Shown piece after piece: positions 1-5,018 of a stretch of 6,587 nt of DNA. The translations under genes were made by a program, and so were the position numbers. Source of the DNA: Turicibacter sp. (GTDB lineage Bacteria > Bacillota > Bacilli > MOL361 > Turicibacteraceae); assembly GCA_030531025.1 (NCBI GenBank), contig JAUMTV010000029.1:20875-27461 (forward strand). The letters run 5' to 3'. The notes beneath the pieces were generated by a model. The model made no database searches and had not been told where the DNA came from. It worked only from the letters and a program-made list of their open reading frames with translations. The number at the start of each line of letters is the position of its first letter. Position 1 is the stretch's first letter.

Positions 1-416
1 AGTGTTGAATATACATTGCTTTTGCTCCACTCCATTATTTCCTTTAACTCATTCCAATACTTAACATCTTCAAATTCCAATTGTTCCACTGGTGCCCCGG
101 TTATTACTAATCCATCAAATTTCTCATATTTTATATCATTAAAGAAACTATAAAACTTTTCCATATGTTCAAGAGATGTATGAGTAGTTCTATAACTTTC
201 AGTTTGCAACAATTTAACTTCTACTTGAAGTGGTGTATTAGATAAATACCTAAGTAATTGATTTTCTGTTTGAATCTTTTTAGGCATTAAATTTAAAATT
301 GCAATTTTTAATGGTCTAATATCCTGTTTACCAGCTCTCTCATTATTCATTACAAATATATTTTCATCAGATAAAACCCTAAATGCAGGTAAATCTTTTG
401 GAATTTTTATTGGCAT
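1..416 (-). CDS. metA: Homoserine O-acetyltransferase, MetA family (5' part only, cut by window edge)
   Basis: Acylates the hydroxyl of L-homoserine in methionine synthesis, in the cytoplasm. The frame starts at ATG 416 ([12 protein letters not shown]) behind a strong AGGAGGGGGA site at 421-430 and runs open to base 1, giving 138 complete residues of about 300. Family landmarks are the NLMPKK block (residues 42-47), LLQTES (69-74) and [14 protein letters not shown] from residue 105. The last visible residues (NVYSTL) lie just before the HICWG segment that carries the nucleophilic Cys142 in known homologues, so the active-site Cys is outside the window. Residue 111 is Glu. In the characterised Bacillus cereus enzyme Glu111 goes with acetyl-CoA use, while the succinyl-CoA enzyme of E. 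coli has Gly, so I call it an acetyltransferase although such genes are often labelled succinyltransferase. No S-box or T-box was recognised in the 330 nt upstream. Confidence 0.95.
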   Translation of the reverse strand, partial: MPIKIPKDLPAFRVLSDENIFVMNNERAGKQDIRPLKIAILNLMPKKIQTENQLLRYLSNTPLQVEVKLLQTESYRTTHTSLEHMEKFYSFFNDIKYEKFDGLVITGAPVEQLEFEDVKYWNELKEIMEWSKSNVYST

Positions 417-490
417 AGCCTCCCCCTCCTTATATTAATATTAAATCATATTTTTACCATTTTTAGAATATTTACCATTACTATTTAATT

Positions 491-619
491 TCATGATTCT
501 TTAAAAACTGTAGCCCCTGATATTACTTTTAATCCATTTTTAACTTTATCATTACCTATAATACCAGATATAAAAATTACAAATAAAGGATTGTTTAATC
601 TTAAGAACTTTAATTTCAT
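491..619 (-). CDS. Possible 42-residue small membrane protein upstream of metA
   Basis: An ATG-started frame of 42 codons ends in TGA 75 nt before the metA start. The product begins MKLKFLRLNNPLFVIFISG and ends SGATVFKES: a basic N-terminus, a hydrophobic stretch at about residues 11-21, then a mixed Lys/Gly/Val tail. The composition is protein-like rather than the Asn/Lys/Ile noise usual in AT-rich spacers. The weak point is translation initiation, since no good Shine-Dalgarno sequence lies before the ATG. It could be a real small protein, the remnant of a longer gene's C-terminus, or chance. It is not enriched in Met or Cys, so it does not look like a methionine leader peptide. I do not recognise a family. 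Confidence 0.3.
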   Translation of the reverse strand: MKLKFLRLNNPLFVIFISGIIGNDKVKNGLKVISGATVFKES

Positions 620-703
620 AAATGTATGTGAATAATTCTATTCTTAAATAAGCATAAAAGGTTTTGAAATAACTCTTGTTTAATTACTTAAAATTTAATA
701 CTT

Positions 704-740
704 ATAAAATAAAGCCTGCTTATTGCAGACTTTATTTTAT
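704..740 (-). terminator. Hairpin terminator after the yidA-like gene (symmetrical)
   Basis: ATAAAATAAAG (704-714) pairs with CTTTATTTTAT (730-740). After one C/A mismatch, CTGC (716-719) pairs with GCAG (725-728) around a TTATT loop. The stem begins 9 nt beyond the stop codon of the phosphatase gene, and its A/T-rich base supplies U-rich ends in both directions. Confidence 0.75.
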
Positions 741-749
741 AATAAATTA

Positions 750-1556
750 TTATTTAAGTACAAACTTTTCTATAGCTTTTGCAACCCCATCCTCTTCATT
801 TGAGTCAGTAATATAATTTGCAACTTCTTTTACTTCTTCAAATGCATTTGCCATTGCAACACCCATACCAGCATATACTATCATATCAAGGTCATTTCCA
901 GCATCACCAAAAGTCATTATTTCTTCTTGCTTTACACCTAAGTGTTGTGCTAATAATTCAACACCATTTCCTTTATTTACAGCTTTATTTAAGAACTCTA
1001 AAAAATATGGTGTACTTCTAACAACAGTATATTTATCATAAACTTCTTGTGGTAATCTATCTACAGCCTTTTGTAATATCTCTGGCTCATCAATCATCAT
1101 AACCTTAATTATAGAATGATCATCTTCAATATTTGAATAATCATTTATATTTATTTCTATTCCATTTATATTTGCTTCAACTTCTGTATATTTGCTATTT
1201 TTAGGAGTTATTAATCCATGTACATCTGAAAATGCATGAATATTTACACCTAACTCTTTGCTTAAATTATGTAAATAATGTAAATCAGCACCTGTTAATG
1301 CTATTTTAGAAATCACTTCTCTACTTTTAGTTTTTAAAACTAGTCCACCATTATAAGTTAAAACACAATCATTTTCATCATACATATCTAATTCTTCTAG
1401 ATATCTTGTCACTCCATCTATTGGTCTACCTGTTGCAATTACAACTTGAACACCTTTTTCCTTTGCTGCCTTTATAGCATTCTTAGTTCTTTCTGAAACT
1501 GTTTTATCTTCTTTAAGAAGTGTTCCATCCATATCAATTGCTATTAATTTATACAT
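750..1556 (-). CDS. yidA: Cof/YidA-type HAD-IIB sugar-phosphate phosphatase
   Basis: A 268-residue cytoplasmic HAD-superfamily phosphatase. In E. coli, YidA removes phosphate from small sugar phosphates; the substrate here cannot be read from sequence. All four HAD motifs are present: motif I DMDGT with nucleophile Asp8 and general acid Asp10, motif II Thr42 in ATGRP, motif III Lys195 in KAVNKG, and motif IV GDAGND (217-222). The C2-type cap lies between motifs II and III. From KVMMIDEP (151-158) to the terminal EKFVLK the protein follows E. coli YidA almost without gaps, and the lengths agree (268 against 270). I start at ATG 1556 (MYKLIAID), which has GGAGGAG a few bases upstream. The in-frame ATG at 1571 would add MVEEF encoded by the ribosome-binding site itself. 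It has its own extended -10 promoter and a terminator, so it is probably monocistronic. Confidence 0.93.
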   Translation of the reverse strand: MYKLIAIDMDGTLLKEDKTVSERTKNAIKAAKEKGVQVVIATGRPIDGVTRYLEELDMYDENDCVLTYNGGLVLKTKSREVISKIALTGADLHYLHNLSKELGVNIHAFSDVHGLITPKNSKYTEVEANINGIEININDYSNIEDDHSIIKVMMIDEPEILQKAVDRLPQEVYDKYTVVRSTPYFLEFLNKAVNKGNGVELLAQHLGVKQEEIMTFGDAGNDLDMIVYAGMGVAMANAFEEVKEVANYITDSNEEDGVAKAIEKFVLK

Positions 1557-1594
1557 AAACTCCTCCACCATTTCTTATAATAAAATTCTGTTTC

Positions 1595-1603
1595 ATTATA
1601 ACA
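1595..1603 (-). promoter_or_regulatory. Extended -10 promoter for the yidA-like gene
   Basis: On the minus strand the bases read TGTTATAAT, a perfect -10 hexamer with the TGn extension. No good -35 hexamer is present 17 nt upstream, which is usual for extended -10 promoters. Transcription would start near 1588, leaving a leader of about 32 nt that contains GGAGGAG. Confidence 0.6.
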
Positions 1604-1718
1604 TATAATTTACTAATAGCAGCATAATATTATTTATAAATTTTAAAGCTATCACTAATTTTATTTTTTATAAATACTGTATTTAAAATCTAACTTCTTA
1701 TGTCTAAGATAAATACTA

Positions 1719-1988
1719 TCACTTCTTATATCCAATATAAGAACTAATTACATCATCAAATCCATCTCTATCTAATATACTTATAACTACACCTGTAATT
1801 TCATAACTTGATGTATTATCCTCTTCTTCTCTGAATTCTTTAATACAATTTATCACATCTTCACTTATTATCTTTGCATCAGATTCATTTAATAAAGCTT
1901 TTTCATCTCTAGTTGCATTTAATATACTTACTTCAATCTTACTTTGGTCTAACTCTTGTAATCTTCCATCCTTTTTTACTACTTTCAT
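1719..1988 (-). CDS. Stand-alone ATP-cone domain protein (copy A)
   Basis: This 89-residue protein consists of one ATP-cone and nothing else. It opens with MKVVKKDGRLQELDQSKIE, matching the VxKRDGR...FDxxKI start of ATP-cones. It closes with SSYEITGVVISIL...DGFDDVISSYIGY, matching the C-terminal helices that end in a conserved Tyr-rich turn. ATP-cones bind ATP or dATP and normally sit at the N-terminus of ribonucleotide reductases or within the repressor NrdR. Here there is no reductase domain, no zinc finger and no reductase gene in the window, so its partner is unknown; allosteric sensing of nucleotides is inference. ATG 1988 is supported by AAGGAGGTGC at 1996-2004, 7 nt upstream. The 3' neighbour on this strand is yidA, 162 nt away. 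Copy B lies just upstream, and the two align without gaps at roughly 45% identity. Confidence 0.85.
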   Translation of the reverse strand: MKVVKKDGRLQELDQSKIEVSILNATRDEKALLNESDAKIISEDVINCIKEFREEEDNTSSYEITGVVISILDRDGFDDVISSYIGYKK

Positions 1989-2026
1989 TATATTGCACCT
2001 CCTTATAATATTATTGTCAAAAAAAC

Positions 2027-2078
2027 AGGTTGTAACTCATAATAACAATAAAAAATTACTGTTATTAAGCTACAACCT
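2027..2078 (-). terminator. Two-stage hairpin terminator between the two ATP-cone genes
   Basis: AGGTTGTA (2027-2034) pairs with TACAACCT (2071-2078), and inside it AATAACA (2041-2047) pairs with TGTTATT (2060-2066). Reading on the minus strand the stem is followed by CTGTTTTTTT, a good U-tract, 5 nt after the stop of copy B. On the plus strand CCTATTTTTT also follows, so it can work both ways. Copy A has no convincing promoter after it, so incomplete termination here may feed copy A. Confidence 0.8.
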
Positions 2079-2083
2079 ATTTT

Positions 2084-2359
2084 TTATCTATCACTCTTAT
2101 AATCTAAATAAGACATTGCTATATTATTAAATCCATCCTTATTGAGTGTTTCTATAATTACTGCAAAAACTTCATAAGTTGATGTAATTCCTTCCTCTCC
2201 TCTTATACCTTGTAATACTTTTAGAACTCTAGTACTTAATACCTTTAAATCAGCTTCATTTATAATTGTATCACTATCAATAGATGCACCTAATATGCTA
2301 CTTCTTATTTTAATAACATCTAAACTTTGTATTCTACCATCCTTTTTTATTACCTGCAT
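2084..2359 (-). CDS. Stand-alone ATP-cone domain protein (copy B)
   Basis: A 91-residue paralogue of copy A, again one ATP-cone and nothing more. MQVIKKDGRIQSLDVIKI forms the N-terminal nucleotide-contact segment, and TSTYEVFAVIIETLNKDGF followed by SYLDY forms the C-terminal part. The pair share KKDGR, SIL, a TS.YE block and DGF...SY..YK at the same positions, which shows tandem duplication and then divergence. No cysteine pair, DNA-binding segment or reductase core is present, which argues against a truncated NrdR or a reductase fragment. The start at ATG 2359 has a GGGGGTG site about 7 nt upstream and a well-placed -10/-35 pair. A role in sensing the (d)ATP state, or as a detachable regulator of a reductase encoded elsewhere, is inference. 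Confidence 0.85.
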   Translation of the reverse strand: MQVIKKDGRIQSLDVIKIRSSILGASIDSDTIINEADLKVLSTRVLKVLQGIRGEEGITSTYEVFAVIIETLNKDGFNNIAMSYLDYKSDR

Positions 2360-2381
2360 AAATACACCCCCGTATAAGGAA

Positions 2382-2410
2382 ATTATACACCATCACAGAA
2401 TATTTTTAAA
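2382..2410 (-). promoter_or_regulatory. Sigma-A-type promoter for ATP-cone copy B
   Basis: On the minus strand TTTAAA (2405-2410) and TATAAT (2382-2387) are separated by 17 nt. The -10 is perfect and the -35 matches 4 of 6. Transcription would start near 2375, giving a leader of only about 16 nt that just covers the GGGGGTG ribosome site. Confidence 0.6.
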
Positions 2411-2548
2411 CGGTTTCATTGTTTTTTCATAATAAATTCTATTACTTTATTATATGTTTATTGAATCTCATCTTTACTAAATAATCTATATATATTTTTT
2501 TATTGTATATGTAATAAGTAATCTTATATTAAATAGATAATATCATAT

Positions 2549-2577
2549 TTAACATTTATTTTTTATAATCGTAAAAT
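2549..2577 (+). promoter_or_regulatory. Sigma-A-type promoter for the L,D-transpeptidase gene
   Basis: TTAACA (2549-2554) and TAAAAT (2572-2577) lie 17 nt apart, each matching 5 of 6 consensus bases. The expected start near 2584 leaves a leader of about 27 nt. The rest of the 250-nt divergent region 2360-2610 is AT-rich, and I saw no operator palindrome or riboswitch in it. Confidence 0.5.
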
Positions 2578-2610
2578 ATACTATAAAACTTTTTTGGAGT
2601 TAAATATATT

Positions 2611-3123
2611 ATGAACTTTATATCTAAATTTAGAAACTTATATCATTCATCCCGTCAAAACTTAACACTTATATCTGATACGCTAAAAACATCAAGATCT
2701 TATAATGATTCTGCTTTAGAAAAAATAAATAAAGGTGATTTTTCTAGTAAAACTAAATACTTTATATGGGTAGATACAAAAAACTTCAAAACTAATATAT
2801 TTAAAGGAACTACACATTACTGGATTTTAGAAAACAGTTTTCTTTGCACTATAGGAAGACCTAGTTCTCCAACTATAAAAGGGACCTTTTATGCAGGACC
2901 TAAGGGTTATTCCTTTGGCGAAGCTCGAGGATTTAGATGCTTATATTACACCCAAATAAAAGATAATTATTTATTTCATTCAATTCCATATAATTTAGAT
3001 GGCTCTATAAGAGATTCTCGTTTAGGTATGCAATTAACCGATGGTTGCGTAAGACTTGCTACTAAGCATGCAAAATGGATCTATTATAACGTTCCATCCG
3101 GAACTACCATATATATAACTTAA
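2611..3123 (+). CDS. L,D-transpeptidase (YkuD fold) without a signal peptide
   Basis: A 170-residue protein whose C-terminal two thirds is a YkuD-type L,D-transpeptidase, the enzyme that makes 3-3 cross-links between peptidoglycan stems using a catalytic Cys. The core starts at KYFIWVDTKNFKTNIFKG (about 49-66). It continues with the strand WILENSFLCTIGRPSSPT, then His123 in LFHSIPY, and ends with the active-site block TDGCVRL carrying Cys146 and Arg148. The usual block is SHGC(V/I)R, so Ser-His is replaced by Thr-Asp here. There is no signal peptide or membrane helix, and an in-frame stop at 2584-2586 excludes a longer N-terminus. The start is ATG 2611 with TGGAG 11 nt upstream. B. subtilis YkuD also lacks a signal and is found in the spore coat, so a mother-cell or spore role is possible (inference). 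A structured repeat begins 5 nt after the stop. Confidence 0.85.
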   Translation: MNFISKFRNLYHSSRQNLTLISDTLKTSRSYNDSALEKINKGDFSSKTKYFIWVDTKNFKTNIFKGTTHYWILENSFLCTIGRPSSPTIKGTFYAGPKGYSFGEARGFRCLYYTQIKDNYLFHSIPYNLDGSIRDSRLGMQLTDGCVRLATKHAKWIYYNVPSGTTIYIT

Positions 3124-3128
3124 ATTCT

Positions 3129-3343
3129 ATTGTTCGTCACGTGGAGCCGAAAAATTAATGATATAACCTCCATTAATTGTGTAATTAAGTTTTAGAATTT
3201 AATTACAATATTCATTCCGGTAATATCATTAATATTTTCTCTTCCACTTGATGAACCGAAATGCCACCTTTAAAGTTAATTATTTGTCATATAAATATGT
3301 AGCAGAAATGATTAACTATAAGGTGCAACGTTACAATTAGTTA
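3129..3343. repeat. Dispersed structured repeat, copy 1 (215 nt)
   Basis: This intergenic element recurs at 6238-6551. Bases 3129-3172 are identical to 6238-6281, and similarity continues to AGTTA at the right end, directly against the stop codon of the cyclophilin gene. Domain 1 is a long stem: TTCGTCA (3133-3139) with TGATGAA (3249-3255), GTGGA (3141-3145) with TCCAC (3243-3247), ATTAATGATAT (3154-3164) with ATATCATTAAT (3223-3233), and an apical TGTAATTAA (3180-3188) with TTAATTACA (3199-3207). Domain 2 is a second hairpin: CACCTT (3265-3270) with AAGGTG (3320-3325), AGTTAAT (3274-3280) with ATTAACT (3311-3317), capped by CATAT/ATATG. No coding frame, transposase or clear target-site duplication is seen. 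It fills the space between two convergent genes. The family is unknown to me; a palindromic non-autonomous mobile element or a structured RNA are the candidates. Confidence 0.85.
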
Positions 3344-4003
3344 TTATTGTATTTTTTCTGGTTCTTTGTAGTTTATTCCTTTTGTATCTACTGTAATACT
3401 TTCAATAACTACATCTTTTAATGGCTTATCATTACTGTTAGTTTCAACTGAATTAATAGCTTCTACAACATCCATTCCTTCAATTACCCTTCCAAAAGCA
3501 GCATAATCACCATCAAGATATGATGCTTCTTCAGCCATTATAAAGAATTGACTTCCTGCTGAGTCAGGATCACTTGCTCTTGCCATTGATAAAACACCTG
3601 CTGTATGTTTTAAATCATTCTTTGTATATCCATTATTACTAAACTCACCTTTAATTGAGTATCCTGGACCTCCTGTACCAACTCCATTTGGATCTCCACC
3701 TTGATTCATAAAACCTTTAATTACTCTATGAAATATCAATCCATCATAAAACCCAGAATTAGCTAATGATATAAAATTATTAACTGTATTAGGTGCTTTA
3801 TCTGGATATAATTCTGCTTTTATTGTTCCAAAATCTTTAACTTTAATTGTTGCTACTGGTAACTCTCCTGTTGATTCAACTGTTGTTTCATTTTCTTCAT
3901 CAGTATCTTGACTTGAAATATTCTTATTTGTGCATCCTGCTAAAGCGATTAACATAGTACTTATCCCTACTAAAATTACGCCTTTTTTAAAAACTTTCTT
4001 CAT
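3344..4003 (-). CDS. Cyclophilin-type peptidyl-prolyl cis-trans isomerase, lipoprotein
   Basis: A 219-residue secreted foldase anchored to the outer face of the membrane by a lipid. The N-terminus is basic (MKKVFKKG), followed by a hydrophobic run and the lipobox LAGC with lipidated Cys24. An acidic, Ser/Thr-rich linker (about 25-47) leads into the cyclophilin domain (about 48-206). Catalytic landmarks are FHRVIKGFMNQGGD (91-104) with Arg93 and Gln101, GSQFFIM (150-156) and SYLDGDYAAFGRV (161-173). The position of the cyclosporin-contacting Trp of human CypA is Tyr162 and that of His126 is Tyr167, as is common in bacterial members. I chose ATG 4003 because GGAGGG lies 5 nt upstream and the signal sequence then begins correctly. 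An upstream in-frame start at 4066 would add 21 residues encoded partly by a terminator hairpin. It probably assists folding of exported proteins. Confidence 0.93.
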   Translation of the reverse strand: MKKVFKKGVILVGISTMLIALAGCTNKNISSQDTDEENETTVESTGELPVATIKVKDFGTIKAELYPDKAPNTVNNFISLANSGFYDGLIFHRVIKGFMNQGGDPNGVGTGGPGYSIKGEFSNNGYTKNDLKHTAGVLSMARASDPDSAGSQFFIMAEEASYLDGDYAAFGRVIEGMDVVEAINSVETNSNDKPLKDVVIESITVDTKGINYKEPEKIQ

Positions 4004-4022
4004 AAATACCCTCCATAAAAAA

Positions 4023-4031
4023 ATTTTATCA
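4023..4031 (-). promoter_or_regulatory. Possible extended -10 promoter for the cyclophilin lipoprotein gene
   Basis: The minus strand reads TGATAAAAT (TGn plus a 5-of-6 hexamer) just downstream of the previous gene's terminator. The start would be near 4016, leaving a leader of about 13 nt that barely holds GGAGGG, which lowers confidence. Confidence 0.35.
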
Positions 4032-4053
4032 TTTTTTATGATATCAAAAAAAA

Positions 4054-4073
4054 GCTTAACCCTCAAGTTAAGC
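4054..4073 (-). terminator. Rho-independent terminator of the 44-residue gene
   Basis: GCTTAAC (4054-4060) and GTTAAGC (4067-4073) form a 7-bp stem with a 6-nt loop. On the minus strand it is followed by a run of eight T (4046-4053). It lies 42 nt past the stop of the small gene and insulates the cyclophilin gene from it. On the plus strand five T follow, so weaker termination is possible there too. Confidence 0.85.
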
Positions 4074-4114
4074 CTTTTTCATATAGACTTATATACTATT
4101 TTCTAAAAATTTAC

Positions 4115-4249
4115 CTAAAGATGTTCTCCATCAAAACTTTTATATTCACTAGGATTTTTATCATTTCCTATATTATCTTGATTTTGATGAAGTTTTTGTC
4201 TTCTTTCTCCCTTTTGATACTTTTTATCTTTAAATTTATCAGTACTCAT
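4115..4249 (-). CDS. Small hydrophilic protein, 44 residues, function unknown
   Basis: Reads MSTDKFKDKKYQKGERRQK at the N-terminus and ends SEYKSFDGEHL before TAG. It is very polar, with Lys, Asp, Gln and Asn throughout, a basic first half and a slightly acidic tail. There is no Cys, hydrophobic segment or membrane helix, so it is probably cytoplasmic and perhaps disordered. Evidence that it is real: AAGGGAG lies upstream (about 12 nt from the ATG, somewhat long), the codon composition is protein-like, and a strong terminator stands 42 nt after its stop with no other gene to serve. A weak promoter pair, TTGAAT and TAGAAA 17 nt apart, lies upstream on the same strand. Short proteins of this style are common in clostridia, but I cannot name a family with confidence. 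Confidence 0.65.
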   Translation of the reverse strand: MSTDKFKDKKYQKGERRQKLHQNQDNIGNDKNPSEYKSFDGEHL

Positions 4250-4372
4250 TTTTAAGACACGCTCCCTTCTATATTATTTTCTACAAAACTTCTATATATA
4301 ATTCAAAAAAACAATAAAGATTTTAGTGTAAATAAAGTAAATCTCTTATAATACTTAATATTATAAAAATTT

Positions 4373-4410
4373 AAGGTTGAGATACATAAACTATAATACA
4401 TCTCAACCTT
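4373..4410 (-). terminator. Hairpin terminator after the DUF3785-like gene
   Basis: AAGGTTGAGAT (4373-4383) pairs perfectly over 11 bp with ATCTCAACCTT (4400-4410), starting 5 nt past the stop of the minus-strand gene. The tail on the minus strand is AAATTTTTATAA, a moderate U-tract. On the plus strand the tail is only three T beyond the stem. Confidence 0.7.
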
Positions 4411-4415
4411 TTTAA

Positions 4416-4832
4416 CTAAACTTCAAACTCTTCAATTTCTATAGAGTAACTTCCACAATGCTTACAAACATTTATCATTACAATATAACTATCATTTACT
4501 TTTCCACTTTTCATTAACCTTTTAAAGGATAAACCTTCATACTCTTTATCTAAAGTACTTATTACATACTCCTCATTTTTCGTATATATATAAAAATTAA
4601 AACCTAAGAAATCAAAAAACTTCTTTTTCTCAGCAACTCCCTCATTGCAACTTTCACAAGGAAAATCAAAAAACGCTTTTGCAAATTCAACATTATCACT
4701 ATTATGTAATATCTCTATTATTCTTTTCTCATCTATATCTTTAATTGGATTCTCTTCATCATTGACAAAATACTCAAGATTATCTTCATTTAAAATATAT
4801 TCTTTATCATCAAAAGTAAATTTAAATTCCAT
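4416..4832 (-). CDS. DUF3785-like clostridial protein with two CxxC pairs
   Basis: A 138-residue soluble acidic protein of unknown function. It opens with an antiparallel-strand-like start (MEFKFTFDDKEYILNEDNLE) and a DEENPI segment. Two cysteine pairs follow: CESC (Cys59, Cys62), followed by a Lys-rich KKKFFDFLGF, and CKHC (Cys123, Cys126) close to the C-terminus. Four cysteines as two CxxC knuckles suggest one bound zinc, which would bring the two halves of the protein together. The overall pattern resembles the DUF3785 family as I remember it from clostridia; I could not run a search to confirm. The start ATG 4832 has AGGAGG about 9 nt upstream. It is divergent from the cysteine hydrolase and has its own terminator. 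Its -10 may be TATGAT upstream, but no clear -35 was found. Confidence 0.75.
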   Translation of the reverse strand: MEFKFTFDDKEYILNEDNLEYFVNDEENPIKDIDEKRIIEILHNSDNVEFAKAFFDFPCESCNEGVAEKKKFFDFLGFNFYIYTKNEEYVISTLDKEYEGLSFKRLMKSGKVNDSYIVMINVCKHCGSYSIEIEEFEV

Positions 4833-4956
4833 TTAAATTATCCTCCTTTCTCTTTTCAGAAATTTTCTTTTATTACTTTATCATACATAATAGCATACTA
4901 ATATTCATAAATAAAGTTATTTAATAAAAGTTTGTATGAATTTTGTAAAAAACTTA

Positions 4957-4985
4957 TTAACAGTTACATATTTTTAGTGTACAAT
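4957..4985 (+). promoter_or_regulatory. Sigma-A-type promoter that fixes the start of the cysteine hydrolase gene
   Basis: TTAACA (4957-4962) and TACAAT (4980-4985) have a 17-nt spacer, and each matches 5 of 6 consensus bases. Transcription would start near 4992, downstream of the longest possible start codon at 4932, so translation must start later, at TTG 5019. Confidence 0.65.
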
Positions 4986-5018
4986 AGAGACTATAAAATA
5001 ATAAGGTGGGGATTTAAT

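Noticed and set aside
818..1021. 67-codon plus-strand frame rich in Leu, Gln and His
   Set aside because: It lies antisense inside the well-supported phosphatase gene, with composition typical of a shadow frame and no ribosome site.
1660..1690. Short AAATAC/GTATTT palindrome as terminator of ATP-cone copy A
   Set aside because: The stem is short and nearly all A/T, the loop is too small, and no convincing U-tract follows.
1989..2020. TTGACA near 2020 as a -35 box for ATP-cone copy A
   Set aside because: The only good -10 (TATAAT) is 22 nt away and overlaps the start codon, so it cannot give a normal transcript.
3129..3343. Integron attC site (imperfect palindrome after a stop codon)
   Set aside because: The ends do not show the GTTRRRY and RYYYAAC core sites, no integrase is present, and the genes between the copies lie on both strands.
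3129..3343. Group I or group II intron, or IStron remnant
   Set aside because: No domain V-like hairpin, GUGYG 5' end or recognisable intron core was seen, and the copies interrupt no gene.
3124..3349. Target-site duplication around repeat copy 1
   Set aside because: TATTG occurs on both sides, but the same does not hold for copy 2, and such short matches are expected in AT-rich DNA.
4004..4066. Longer start for the cyclophilin gene at 4066
   Set aside because: It would place 21 residues before the signal peptide and run through the upstream terminator; GGAGGG points to ATG 4003.
4645..4836. 63-codon plus-strand frame rich in Ser and Leu
   Set aside because: It is antisense to the DUF3785-like gene, which has a strong ribosome site and paired CxxC motifs; the plus frame resembles nothing.
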